A stretch of DNA of 62,601 bases from Acanthaster planci (GCF_001949145.1 NW_019091377.1:887910-950510); one strand, 5' to 3'; numbered from the stretch's first letter, positions 11,497 to 25,600 are shown. Notes: generated from the letters alone by a model not told the origin. A program made the numbers and translations.

Positions 11497-13617
11497 TTAA
11501 ACTTTTGTTCTCTGAGAGACAAAATACAAAAAAACCCAAAACAACCAAATTGGTATACTTTAGGTAAACTGAAACTTTCTACAAAGTCACTGAAATTTGG
11601 TGTTGATTAATGCATTACATCTGCAAATACATTATGTTAGGCATCGTGAATAGACTCTTCCCCCTCCCTCAAAACCTAGTGTGCAGTCCGTGGGAAACTC
11701 TTTCCTTCCCCAAACAGACCAAACTCAGACAAATCGGTCCTGAGTCACACAGTACACAAATGTGTCACGTAGGCCTACGGGGAAAACAGAAATGTACTGC
11801 ACAAGGTTTCCATTCACTGGGACCGACCAGCAGTGCTTTCTCCCACATCACACATTGGACATCCCCCCCAATTGTTTCACCAGTGGAGCCAGGAAATGCA
11901 CGATCTTCCGGATGCCTGTCACTCTGGTGCGACATCACATCCTGCAGGGCTGCCGTGACTTGGCACCCAACAAACAAAACTTTGTTTCTCCCTTGCTAAC
12001 TTTATGTTTTTGTTGCAATTTGTCATTAAAAAGGGACTTCCTTGGTGGTTGTTTTATGCCAGGAAATGTTCAACTGTGATATGCACAATGTATGTACTGT
12101 GCATCAGAGTAGACGGAATTTTTGTATCATTCATGAAGTCAGCAGAAAATTCTTTGATTAAAAGACAGAAATAAATACAGAGCATTTCACTTCCTGATTG
12201 GCAGGCTTACAACAAGCAACACTTTTGTTTGTCTTGATTCCGTTGAAATTGCACCATGTTGAAAAACCACATACGAAACATGTATTTGCAAATACACACA
12301 TATGCACTTCCTTTAGGAAAAATCTTGGGTTCGAAATAGTAAACTTTCCTCGCACGTAAGTAAACATGGCTTTGGGCGTTGTGTCTTTACTCAGAATTCC
12401 CACGAAATTGAACCAAGCAACTGACATGGGGAATATTTTTCTTTGAAAGTTGTTTTGCTTTCCGTTTTTGTTTCAGGTTTCATGCTTGTAATAAATAATA
12501 AGTGTACAAGAACATGGACAAGTAGTGTACGGCCACGTTCATGTAGTGTACTGCTGTACAGCGTTCAGAGTTTATGAACATACACATTGGTCCAAATAGT
12601 GCCTGCCATTGTGATGTTCAAAAAATTGTGAAGATGCAGTAGTCAAAAGGAAAACAAATTGAAATCGTAAATATTTCTGGGTCATCAAAATATCATGACA
12701 TCACTGAAATTTATGTACATGTAGGTGATTTTTTTTTCCAGCGGTGTGTCATGTTAATGGATGGTTTCCAAACATTTCTCATTGCCGATGACGCAGGTAT
12801 TAACCCTAACTCCCTAGGGTGTGTGCAAAATCATATTAAAATTGGAGGATTCAGGACTATTATTTGTAGCTTATTTTTGAGGGATTATTTGCTGATTATT
12901 TTATCAGTTTACATTAGAATCGAAACAAACCATCCGTTTAAAGTAGTAGGTGGTAAAACTATTTTTCTAAACCATTTGATTTGTACTTAAAGTCTGCAGT
13001 ATTTGGGAATTATGTACAATTTGTGGATGGTTTTTATCATTGTATCGGCAGTGTTGCTTGGGAGAAAAATCAACAATGGAAAAAAACAGTAAAATATTGC
13101 CGGCACTTTGACGTTCAAAGCACCTGTACAGTTGTTTGTGTTAATTTATATTGGTTATGTTATTGCGTGAGATCCTGTCCAAGTTGCCACTGAAATACAA
13201 TGTCAAAAGTTCAAAATCAGGCAGAGGAGTTATTGTGACACAATACACACAAAAAACATACGATGTGATCTAACAATGCAACAGCACATCCAGTTTTTTC
13301 TGTTTTTTTAAGCTCAATGCCTGTGGCCTTCTATTAAGCACATCTGGTTTCAGTCAGCTCTTCTGAAAATATTGGCTTGACTAATGTTTTAGCCAGTCCC
13401 ACCTTATTGCTGATTTTGCCATGTTCTACACACAGGAACCCTTTGAAAATGGTTGTTTTAAACCAACACCTCTTTTATTGCACATTTACATGTATTTTCT
13501 AATACATGACATCCAGGGACCGTCAGTAACTTGGTTGTTTGCATTTGTATCTCGCAGTAACAGGTGCAGCCAATGGAATCTGCAAGTAGCTGTCAGCATT
13601 AATATGCGCACACCGTC

Positions 13618-16600
13618 ATGTCTGGAAGCATCAGAGTGCGTCGAGTAGCCGACCCTACGCCTGTTCAGCGGGGGCCAGCACCCTTCCCCAAATACGATGG
13701 TGAGTGGGCTTGAAGAGTCTTGGTTGTGGGGGGGAGGGCTCTTCAGCACTGACGGTTGAAATGGAGTAGCTGGGTTCCTGCTGGAAAATTTCGAAAAGTA
13801 GCCGACGGGCATTTTTGTGTTGGCACTGAATAAGCCTGCCTCAGCAGTGGCTTTTTCGCTATCAACGACAAAGCATCCGTAACCTCTTGCCACTGAGATT
13901 TCTTGGTACTGTATGGAAGTTGTCAAGACTTGGTGTTCTGTCGTGTAATTGGTCCAGTAGTCACAGTATTGGCCCCCAAACACCCAGCCCATTTAAATCT
14001 GTGGTTCTCTTGATTCACTGAGGATTTAGGGCAGGTGCCAGTTGATTCAAAGCTGTTGTGCAGTATTCAGATGAAATTTAGCTCCTTGGTCACATGGTGT
14101 TTGTTAAAACTTTACTTGGGAGCTGTAACGTCTCGGTTTTGTTGGGAAAACAAGTGCCGTTTGGCAGATTCCAAAATTTCTGAACAAAGCTGACAGTTTG
14201 CATGGTGCTTTTTCCGCATGATAGATGACACACCTGAAAAGATTTTCTGGCAAGACAAGTGAAAGGGAGCTCAATTGAATCTGTTTATACAACACCGTTC
14301 ACGGTTTTCAAACTTAATTTCTGTGACTCAGCAGTTTTTCATCCTTAACCCAAGTAACTCAACCTAACAGGTGTTGAATATACACATCCCATATATATAT
14401 CCTCGTCCAGTATGCCTGAATTAGATACCAGCACATTTCTTGTGTTGCATTCAACACACGCTCAAGTGTGTTTGCACAATAAAATTTTACGAGTTAACGT
14501 CTAGCATTTTTGCAGACTGTTACCTACTCAAGGGAAAAAAGGATACTTTGTAACCATTCTGCAAAAAAAACAAAGAAGAGCCTAAAACCAGAAATGTAAA
14601 GAATGTGTACGTTTACACTGGGTTTAGTTCTGGAGTCTCGTCAAAATGATATCCAAATTTTGCCCAAGAGAGAAAAATGACGAGGTTCCTCATTTTTCGT
14701 GCCAATATTTAGATTTGACGACAGCATGGAATAATCACGCTGAAGCAAAAAGTGTGGTAAGTGTGAAATGTAGTCCCTTGAATTATTCTGTGTATTTAGA
14801 ATTTATCTCTTTATGAAGGCTAGTTATTAATTCATTATTGGTTATTGCATAATTCAGGGCTGTTTACTCTTTAACTCTGAGGTGATATGTCATAATGCCT
14901 AATGTGACACATTTTTGCATTTTTAAATTTAAAAGAAAACGTTAAAGTATTGATATGACAGGACATATCTACTACATCTTTGCTCTAATTTTTGAATTTC
15001 CCAATGTTCTTATACTACTGTATAAAGTTTAAAGGGAAAGTGAGACAAGCTCCATTTTTGTCGATTCAGATTTCTGTAATACTGTGAAAAAACTGATGAA
15101 AGCTTTCAATTTCAAACCGTACCTGGGAAATTCTCAAAATTCCAAGGTGTGTCCTGGAAAATTATCCCAGGAATTGAAACAAATGTCCAAGATGGGTGTA
15201 TGTTTGGTATAGTCATTTCACCTGTGACAGTTCACTTAATTATGGAAATGGAGAGTCATAAAATATTATTTCTGCATTTATCAAGAGACCTGATATTTCC
15301 TTATATAGCTCCGTAGGACCGAGGCTAGGCTAGAGGAGGCAGAGTTTTACTCCAACGCCGCCCACAGCCCCGGTAGCCAGGACCCCCGGGGCAAGCTGAG
15401 CCCCAGCTATAGGCATTACTTGACGGGCATGGAAAACCTGGCAAGGGTCCAGGTACCAGTCGAGAGAGTCCCGTCAGTAGAGATAGGCAGCCACAAGCAT
15501 CAGGTGAGACTGCTGGTTATGAAAGTCGTGCTGCCGGAGAAAAAGGACTAGTTGTTCGTGAAAAAAAGTAGGATGTTTGTTACGACATAACACACATGTT
15601 GGATTACCTCCTTGTGCACATATACACTTGCTGTAGGTAGTCCACCCTGATGACAGAGTCATTAAGTCCTAATTAGAAATATACGATCTCTTTCCTAATG
15701 AAAAATTTCCTAGGAAAAAGATGTATTTTTTTATTTTATACCCAGTATGGTGCATTCAAAATATTTTTTAAATGTCTCAACTGGTGATCTGCAGTTTTTC
15801 CTTTTGTCTTTTAGGCTTCAAATAGATACAGCCATCTCAACTATGGCAGAGATAAAGTCAGGAAAAGAGTTACAATAGTTGGTAAGTTTTCCAACTATTT
15901 GCTCATTTCTTTTCTCAAGGTATCAAGAATTATTCCAAATAGTGCCGGCGTCCATTTCTGTGCATGGCTTTTCGAACCCCAAAAACCATGGTACAGGTCA
16001 GGAATGTTCTGTCCATCCAGCCAAACCTGAAACAGTAACCCGTAACACATTCTTCATGTTTGAACAAAGAATGGACACCGAGCCTGTAAGAGTGACAGTG
16101 CTCGGGCTGTATTTCCCATAATCCAACATTTAATTACTTCTAAAATGCACATTGTGAACTTTGAGTGTGGTTTATTTCTTTGCCAGACAACCTTGAGGGT
16201 GACCAAGGCTCATCACACCACCTGTCCCCACCAAGAAGCAAGAGAGACAGACTGGCCGAAGCCAGGAATCTGGACTCCCTGAGCCCTACCAGGAGTGTTG
16301 ACAGTGCCCAGGTACAGAGGTTGGAGCATCAGCTGAAATCTCTCTCCAGGACACTCAAGTCTTCGACCCTTGATAGAACCCATCCCACACAGGCTTCCTA
16401 CGATCATCATTTGATGGATAAAGACTGGGAGGGTGTGCCCCCTCGTGCAGAAAGTTATGACCACCGGACATCCCCAAAATCAAATGCTCTGTCTCCATCC
16501 AGCCAGGAGATACTCAGCCGGGGTTCGACCAATATGTCTGTCGACAATAGCACAGCCATTCGCGTCTTGAACGATTTACTCCCAAGACAGCAATTGGAGC

Positions 16601-19600
16601 AGGGCAGGAACCAGAAACTGAGGTATCAGGAGAATTATGTCCCCGCTTACGAGCGGTTGTTTGGAACCCTGCTTGGAGAGAGGTCTTCCGAGAGACAGGA
16701 AACTTTTACCAAGGAAGAGGAATCGGATGCACTGCAACGAGACGCTACGCGACTGAGAGCGCATGAGAGCCGGAAGCTGGCGCTGGGGGGAAGCGCTTCC
16801 GACCACATGGAAAGACTCAGGGAGAAGGTGGAGCAGCAGAAAGCGGCTGTGGCCAACTGCAAGCAGATGACCGGGGAGAGGACGCGACACCGGGACGGGG
16901 ATCCTGTCATCCTGCAGGACCCCGACACAGAGGGGGACTCTCACCTAGCAGGATATCCACTCCCCGCAGGCAAGAGCACGGTGCGCAAGGTCGCCACAGC
17001 CCCCGCTGCACCAGCTTACAAGGGCTTCAGCGAAGTGGAGACTCGCTTCCAGATGCCGGATGGAAAGGTTGTCACGGAAGACCAGCTCACACGAAAAACC
17101 AGTCGGAAAACCAGTGACAAGTCAACCAACCGCACAACAGGGAAAGTGGCATCTCTGGAAGACCGTGCTTTGAAGCCTAGCATGGCCCTCCAGCAGCAGA
17201 ATAAACCAGGGCAATCCTCCAAGTCGAGTCGAACCGTGCGGAAAGTCCACAAAGGGCCTCCCAAGATTTTGGATAAGAGGCCCAAGCGGCCCGATCGCAA
17301 CAAGGACATCATCTCGGCAGCAGCATGGCGGGAGGGCCAGAAGACAGTTCTAAAGATTCTGGGACCCCCTCCAGAGAAACCAAAAATGGCAGCAAAGCAG
17401 CCTGCTCCCCATTCACCCCCAACTCATGACACAGAAGATCCACCGTCAAGTAAGCACCAGGACTTACCCCTCTCCGTAGAAGACAGAACTAAAGATGACT
17501 TCTCAGATGCTGAGCTGTCTGAGCATCCTCTCGAAAGAAAGGAGGTTGGGGACAACGACCGAGTACCCAGTCCCACCCCCGACCTAGAGAAGCTCCCCTC
17601 GGAAGCCAAGAATGTGCTAGAAGACCTCCATCTCGACCCTTCCACCAGTGAGGATGAGAAACCAGTCTCCAGGGATCAGAAGGATGGCCAGAAGGCTCCA
17701 AAGATCCCCAAGAAGAAGTCCGCCAGACCCCCCAGACCAAACCCTGATCCGGTCTTTCCCGCTGAGCGGGTCCGACACTATGACACGGACAAGGTCCGCA
17801 GATACATGGCCAAGCAGAAAGCAGAACGCCGGCGTAGGCTACAGGAGGAAAAGGCAGCTCGCAACTTGGCCCAGGAGCGAAAACAGGAACAGCTGCGAGA
17901 GCTGAGCAAGAAGCAGAAGGACAGCGTCCGCCTGAGCCAGAAGAATCGTAGTGTCGCTAACGGCCAGCTGGGAGAAACCTTCTCCAAAGATCCCACCGAA
18001 GAAGTCATTGGAAGTCAACTCAATGGCTTGGACCAGCTGCCTCGGCACATTCCTTTCCGACAAGATGGCAAGAAGGTAATGAATCTCAAAATTGTCTTCC
18101 AAAACTCTCAGTATTTCATCTGTCTCACTGTCTTTCTGTCAATCTTCCTTTAATACCAAAATCACTCTCTTAGTTGAGCATTATTTCATTTCCAACGCTG
18201 GATCTAATAGTCTCTTTGTGTAATTTTTGATTCAAAATCGGGCTGAAGAATTGTAAGCCTTTATTGATAGCTGTCAAACCGTGCAAATAGTGATGCTCTG
18301 CTTTTATACAAATACAGGTTTTAGAAAAGGTAATTATACTTGACGTACATGTAAGTTTGAGATGCTAACCAGAGCATGGTATTTTAATAGAATTCTTGTT
18401 ATTTAGAATTATCCACTTCAACTCTAGGTTTCGAGGGTCTTGGACAACATTTTTCTCTGTATTTGGATGCTTGTAAAAATCTTTCTGTCTTATAAAGATC
18501 GATGTGACCAGCTCAGATAAGGAGAACAAGAATATCTGGAGCACTTCCAGCAGCGACAGCAGCACCCAGTCCAGCCTGCCCAGTGACCCTCCCCACAGCC
18601 CCTTGGACCAGGCTCCACCCACCCACAGTGACCCCCTGGGAGGGATTGCCGACAGCAACGGCAGGACTGAGGTTCAGCCACCTCCTAGACCAGGGTCTCC
18701 CATTGGGGTAGTGGTCACACAGATAACAGGGGGTGTGCCTGATGGAGGTCAGAGGTCAGCAGTACCTGTTGACCCAGGTCAAAGGGCAGAGGTCATGCAG
18801 CCATCCATTATTGGACAAGGTAGGATCTTCAGAACATCTAAGCCCTGTTGCTACTTTTCAAGGTTTCTTTGAATTCTTTTGAATTTGAATTCTTTAAAAT
18901 TTCAATACTCATCTATGAAGATGAGCCAAAATATGTTAACAATGTCTCAAATTCTCGTTTGAGTTCTAAATAATGCTCTCTTTGTCCTTAAAGATCTTGT
19001 GAGCAATGCAGCTCTTCTGTTTTCTGCAGCTCCTCCCTCCACTGGAATCTCAAGGGCTGCCCGCAGTAAAGCAGACAGGATTCAGGCCCTCAAGGCTACA
19101 GCGGCTGCATTGCAGGGTAAAATAGATAGTGAAGTCAAGAAGCTAACCGGAGACTTTCAGCCCCAGGCTGTTACCTCCCCAGTGGACGTCAACGACAGGT
19201 GGGCCTATCCCTCTGGTTCAAGAATGGCCACCCCGATCCGCTCTGTGCATTTTGGCGGGAGCGCCGTTGCATTGCCGGTAGGGGAGGCTGACAGTCCTGA
19301 AGCGCCGACGCGGTACCAACGCATGGTAGGAAGTGACAGGGACCACAAGGTCTTCACTGGTTCTCTGCCTGGTAAGGACCGGTTTTACAAAGTTCTCTCT
19401 TCCTGAATCATAAGAGCAGTTTCAAACAACTGATGAATGTACCCTCTTTCTGTATCTGCCTCAAGCAGAAGCACCCCCTCATTGGTTGCAAAGAGCCATG
19501 TTGGTGGGGAGTGTTCATTTTGTTGGTAGCGATGCAGCCTTGTCACATGCGTTTCCTAATTCTTCATGAACCAGCAAAGTTCAGTTCTGACCAAAGGAAC

Positions 19601-22600
19601 CTCCATTGCTAAGAAAATATCACCCTCTCTTGGTCCAGCTCGAGGCCCATAGAGGATGATAATGCACATTTTGTCGTATTCTCTGCTCACTGTGCTAGCG
19701 ACTGTGTCCATTTTGAATAACCCTTTTGTGGTATCAAATAGGGTTGTCCAAGACCACCTGAGGTGCGACGATCTAAACAAAGTCATCCATCTCTGTCGTT
19801 TGGCAAAAGTGCTTCGTAGATAATGCATACGTATCAGCACCTCGTGTATATTATATTTAGAATCAGTGCAAGAATACCATTGGTCCTTAGTTCAAGCAGT
19901 CAGTTGTCAGGCTTCTTACTTTGTGGCCAGCCTTGTCAGGCTGTGTCAGAATTAGTTGGCTATGGCTATGAATAACATATTGTCGCAGGTTCGCTGTCGG
20001 AACAGAGAAACAAAGGGGCAATCACACAGATCTATACTTCACAACTGGTTTAATTCCAAGCATAGATCCGAATGGTCCAAGGTCAGAACACTTGGAATCA
20101 ACTTGCAATCTAGAGTAGCTATTTATTCTAGTTGGGCTTGTTTTTACGAAGAATAGAGAACAAAACATTCGATCATAACATTTACAGATAATTACATAAC
20201 AAGAAATGAAACAGGGTACAGCCTAGTGAAGACAATTTCTCACGCTCCATTGCAAGAGGGCGCTAGCGCGACCAAGCTAGCAAGTGCGTGCTGTTTACAT
20301 GAGGTTCTGATGGCGCACACGCAGCGGTGATTCAAAATGTGCAATGTCTATGCAGTTTCCAGTTGTGGTGAAAGCACAGGGTGAATGTGCTGATCATCGC
20401 CGGGCGCACTATGAAGTAATACCGGAGATAATCAATAATCGTTAACTAATAATTGATAAACAGTACATGTCATGTAATTTCACAACAATATGTACTATGA
20501 AAGCCCCTGGTTAGTGGCTATAGCCACTTGCCATAGATGTGTGCTGTTGAGAGCCGCAGCTGCATTGTTTCACACCAGTGGGATGATTTGGGCCCACTCT
20601 CCCTCTAACCGTGCTGTGTTCGATGTCCTGTCCACCAAGGTACAGGGATCCTGTCGGCCCAGGCCCGGCTGGCCCAAGACGCCTCTAACCAGGAGCACGC
20701 AGCCACCAGGATCCAGGCCGCCTACCGTGGGCACAGCGTCAGGCAGAAGCTGGACTGGAGCCGACCATCACTCGGCAATGCTGTCCAGAGGCAATCTCCA
20801 AACACTGTACCTGAGGTAATCGTCAAAAGCTGCTTAGGTTATTTTTGTTTGAATTTTGTGTGTGTGTCCTTGACCCAGTTTTCTTTGCGGTGTAAAATTA
20901 GTGAAAAATTGTGAATAACAACAGAAATTTCTGCACTGACAGCTTATTTTATGGTTTAAGCAAGGAATTTCGACTTAAGTACTTGTAAAGATCCTGTTTT
21001 GTATGTGCGCTTACAGGACTGTCCTTTCTATCTCAGTGCAAGATTATAGGCTGTAATTGCTGAATCTAGCATTATGGAATCTATGACCATGACACTGGGC
21101 CCGATACGGGATTCTGTGATAAAAACAAATGGATTGAAAAATCATATCTATTGACATTTTTGTGCAAGGTTCATGTGTCAAGGGCTGATCAGAGCAGTCC
21201 ACTCAACAATAGGGGTGTCTATGTTTCGGCTTCCCTGAGCGAGGGGTCCCTCAGTGAGGGCTCGCTGACAGACACTGCAGCTGAGGACAAGGACTACATG
21301 CCCATCTTCAAGAGCCTGCCCACTACGCACGGTCACCAGCCCCCGCCGGGTACCAGCAGTGACAGTCCGCTCACAGCGGTGGGCTTGCCTACGTCACCTG
21401 CCAGTCGGCCAATCAGCTTGCCAGTACAGGGGGCAGACAGGTGGAAGGAGAGTCTAGCGGACGGACTCAGCGTCATCAACATCTACACCAGGAAGTACCA
21501 GAATGCAAATCGAGGTGAGATGACTGTAAATAAAACTTCATCTGAGCCTTGTGGTACACGGCATTACAATAAGCCACTTGCGAGTTAAATTTGAATAAAA
21601 TCTGGTGCACTGTGTTATCTGATTGCACTGAAACGTAACAGTTTGCATTCCCCAGACTGAAGACACTGTTGCTATACCTCGTGATTCGGGGCAAGCTTTC
21701 GCATAGCGACCACCATCTCCGGAATGGATCTTCTAATGGTTGCTTCTGTATATTTTTTATTGGGCGTCCAGGAACGACGACAACATATCTGGAAACACAG
21801 AAACAAAAAGGGGGCTTGATTAGGAAGCTAACTCAAATTGATAAGTTTCAAACTATTCACTTTCCCCAGTGACAAAGATTAACATAAATTTGTACTCTAC
21901 TGGAATATATCAACTGCATCCAATACAACTGAACTAGTCGCTAAACCAGATATTACTGTGATAAGAATGAAGCTGAACTGGAATTAGTGGGCTGATCATG
22001 AATAAAACAAACAGAAGGCAGAGTGAAATTCAAACCATTGATGTGAGAAAATGAAGTCTAATCCGTATCGAATGTACAAACCAGGAATATATTCTATATG
22101 AGAGATTATCTAGTAAATTGCAAGCAAATCTACATGTATTTCTACATTAGCAATCACTAATGCAATCGTATCGCACAATTTAATCTGTGTAATTCCAATC
22201 TTAAATGAAATTATTCCTTTAAATTGTTCTATTTACCTGAAGGTTTTCTTTTCCCGGACTTGTACTGTTACACAGATAAGACAGAATGATTCAGAAATAC
22301 GAACAAAGAATTTCATTGTTTATTAAGTTACGCGCGGACGCATCGCTTCTACACGCTGTTACGCAGCAGTCCAGCTTTTATTCAATCCAACCAAGTATGC
22401 AGTGCTTATTATTACTCAAGACTGAGTATTAACACCGCATTATTCAAATCTTTCTCTACCTGATTTCCTTTTCAGTGGTCCTGTACGGCCAACTCCCAAC
22501 AGATTCTGCAAAACCCAAGGACTCCATAATTGGTTACTCCTGCAACGATGACTTTACCGGCAGCCCAACCACCTCCTCAAAATCCTCCAGGTCGAAACCG

Positions 22601-25600
22601 GAGGATGATGACCCTTACTCGGCCGACTTCACTGCCGACAGCAGCAGTAAGACCAAGAGCAAGTCAAAGGTCAGTGACTCAGCCAATCTGTGCCAATCAG
22701 TTTCAGTATTAAACTAAAAGTTCATCTTTGGATAACTGTCCTCTCTTTTTGTTTTGTTTTTTGACCCACAAACCTCAGTCGAAGTCCACCACCTCATGTA
22801 GCAAATCCAGCTACGGGACTGCCAGCAACCGCAAGAGGTCATCAAGGTCAGGGGTCACTGAGCAGACTCCGAGCAGAAAGGCCGACGACAACACGTTGGA
22901 CTTGTCTCCCGTGGAAAGCTTTGGAAGGTCAGAGTTGTTTGAATAAAATCAAGAATTGTTTGACGCAGGATTGTGTCTTACTTTATTATCCTCGTTTGTT
23001 AACAAGCATCCATTTGGAATAAAATTCAAGGGATTCAACTTAACTGATAACTTTCTGTATTTGCCATCCTTCTCCTGTGTCTTGGGACATTACCATGTCC
23101 ATCATCCTGACCCATCTTAGATGAAAGTTTTAAGACCGGCCAAGCAAATATACCTTATTTTGTTTGGACTCGATGAATTGGCTCCACAGCTCTGGTGATG
23201 ATGTTGCCCTCCACAAGGGCATCCCTCGTACTCCGAGCCCAAAGGTGTTGCTGTCCACCCACCGCCCATCCACCGACAGGCGTACCTCCCCTTCCCACCT
23301 CACCCCCAACGCATCCCTGGGTTCCAAATCTCCGTCCAGCCCCGACAGCACACTGTCCTCGGGGTCCCTTCCCCGGTCCCCTGCAACGATGGAACACCAG
23401 CCGGGGCAGAGGCGGTCTCCGTTGTCCGGCAGTAAGAGCCCATCCGGGAGCGGTCAATCCAAGCCGAGCTTGTCATCATATTCCACGGATACAAGGACAC
23501 GCTCATCAATCTCCACTGCTTCCTCGTCAGCCAAGGGCACGGAGAACCTGTTTAAACCGGTCAACTGTGTCCCCTCCATGGAACCGGGCAGTGACAAAGG
23601 ATCAGAGAGGCTTTTACCACAGAGCGCAAGGGTAGGTTGAGGAAACCTTAACTGATTCTTACAACGCTCATCCTAAAATTCAGTATTTGGTGGGATCTGG
23701 TATCTAATCCCTTTATTTAAATTCCATTTACATGAAATTAAAAAAAGAAATTCCATAAAACCTGAGTATGTTCTGCCCTGTTCCATTTTGCAACAAGGTT
23801 TGCTTCTGCGTACAATGAAAAACCTTCATTCTGGCCTCTTTCGAACAAGTGAAATATTACAGTTTGAGGTGACTAGAACTGACTTGTGAAATGACCCTGT
23901 GACTGAATTTGTGAACTGACCCTGTGACTGAATTTGTGAAATGACCCTGTGACTGAATTTGTGAAATGACCCTGTGACTGAACTTGTAAAATGACTCTGT
24001 AACTGAACTTGTAAAATGACCCTGTGACTGAACATGTGAAATGACCCTGTGACTGAACTTGTGAAATGTCCTGTAGTGGACTCAACTGGAACACTCTGAG
24101 ATCAGTATGTTCTATGCCATCAACTTTGTACCATTGTTTTCAATTCCACCAGCTCCACCCTTCAGCCGCGGGCAGGCCCCCTCAGCCCGCCCAGTACTCG
24201 CCAGCTGCCCTGAGCCTGAAGCTGGCCTCGGAGCTGAACCTGCTGGAGAGCCTGGAGGAGTCGGTACGGCAGCTGTCGGACCTGGAGCGCACCCGCCACA
24301 TCTCTTTGGCTCAGCAGGAGAGTGTGTCGCTTGCCCGGGTCCTGCAGGCCCGACAGCGGGACCATGAGCGAGAGATCCAGCTCCTGTCCCTCAAGGCCCG
24401 GCAGGAGGTTGAGGAGGCCAACAAACAACTTGAGGTTAGTTTTTGTAGTGCAGCATTTATGTCAAGTACTCCACTAGTACTCAGAGTTGCTTTACTAATA
24501 TTCAAATTGTTTCTGTAGTACTTAAAGTTGCTTCACTAGTATTCAAAGTGTGTTCCTAGNNNNNNNNNNNNNNNNNNNNNNNNNNNNNNNNNNNNNNNNN
24601 NNNNNNNNNNNNNNNNNNNNNNNNNNNNNNNNNNNNNNNNNNNNNNNNNNNNNNNNNNNNNNNNNNNNNNNNNNNNNNNNNNNNNNNNNNNNNNNNNNNN
24701 NNNNNNNNNNNNNNNNNNNNNNNNNNNNNNNNNNNNNNNNNNNNNNNNNNNNNNNNNNNNNNNNNNNNNNNNNNNNNNNNNNNNNNNNNNNNNNNNNNNN
24801 NNNNNNNNNNNNNNNNNNNNNNNNNNNNNNNNNNNNNNNNNNNNNNNNNNNNNNNNNNNNNNNNNNNNNNNNNNNNNNNNNNNNNNNNNNNNNNNNNNNN
24901 NNNNNNNNNNNNNNNNNNNNNNNNNNNNNNNNNNNNNNNNNNNNNNNNNNNNNNNNNNNNNNNNNNNNNNNNNNNNNNNNNNNNNNNNNNNNNNNNNNNN
25001 NNNNNNNNNNNNNNNNNNNNNNNNNNNNNNNNNNNNNNNNNNNNNNNNNNNNNNNNNNNNNNNNNNNNNNNNNNNNNNNNNNNNNNNNNNNNNNNNNNNN
25101 NNNNNNNNNNNNNNNNNNNNNNNNNNNNNNNNNNNNNNNNNNNNNNNNNNNNNNNNNNNNNNNNNNNNNNNNNNNNNNNNNNNNNNNNNNNNNNNNNNNN
25201 NNNNNNNNNNNNNNNNNNNNNNNNNNNNNNNNNNNNCCCTAGTATTCAAAGTGTATTCCAAGTACTCCAAGTTGCTTCATTAGTACTCCAAGTTGCTTTA
25301 GTAGTACTCACAGCTGTTTGACAAATATTCCACATTTCGCAAAAAAATTTTTCCTCGAATTTCACGTCCCTAGGTTGTCCGACAGCGTGCTGTGGAGACA
25401 GCATCTGATGCTGAGCGTGTCCTCGCCCAGGCGCGGCGCGAGGCCGCCGATGCGGTCAGCGAGAATGCACGCCGGCTGATGGAGACCCAGGCCGAAGCCG
25501 CCCGAGTCACTGCAGAGGCCGCCAAACAGATGGCCGAGGTGAATACCCAGATTTCTGTCTTGACCGTTGCTCCATTCTGTCCTCCAAGTCACTTCAATAT

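Larger units (their letters stand above)
622..13557 (+). other. Presumed CEP350 intron 1 (12.9 kb), no coding exon recognised
   Basis: No reading frame here resembles a known protein or has paired splice sites in matching phase. The interval is rich in small repeats: a hairpin element (1176-1356), a TIR element (1470-2090), a foldback element (3966-4625), a 111-bp tandem duplication (5170-5391), a hAT-type element (6964-7176) and a PIF-like element (11351-11496). Palindromic ACATGT clusters occur near 2930, 6925-6945, 10180 and 10255. If the first exon at 481-621 is wrong, this is simply intergenic DNA. Confidence 0.45.

Noticed and set aside
11610-12079. Overlapping 129- and 105-codon frames
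   Set aside because: No similarity, no paired splice sites, and two frames open over the same stretch, as expected by chance.
13486-13992. 168-codon minus-strand frame overlapping the CEP350 start exon
   Set aside because: Antisense to a coding exon and intron, with no recognisable domain.
15309-15316. Second acceptor AG (at 15315-15316) for CEP350 exon 3
   Set aside because: It would need a phase-2 join, but the preceding exon ends in phase 0; the AG at 15307-15308 gives the correct frame.
16213-18102. Several minus-strand and alternate-frame ORFs over the large CEP350 exon
   Set aside because: They are shadows of a GC-richer, Ser/Pro/Lys-rich coding exon whose plus-strand frame has clear homology.
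23885-24073. 25-bp repeat array as a CRISPR
   Set aside because: Units are contiguous with no spacers, and the genome is eukaryotic.
24536-25270. Long open frames across the N run at 24560-25236
   Set aside because: They consist of N codons only and are artefacts of the gap.
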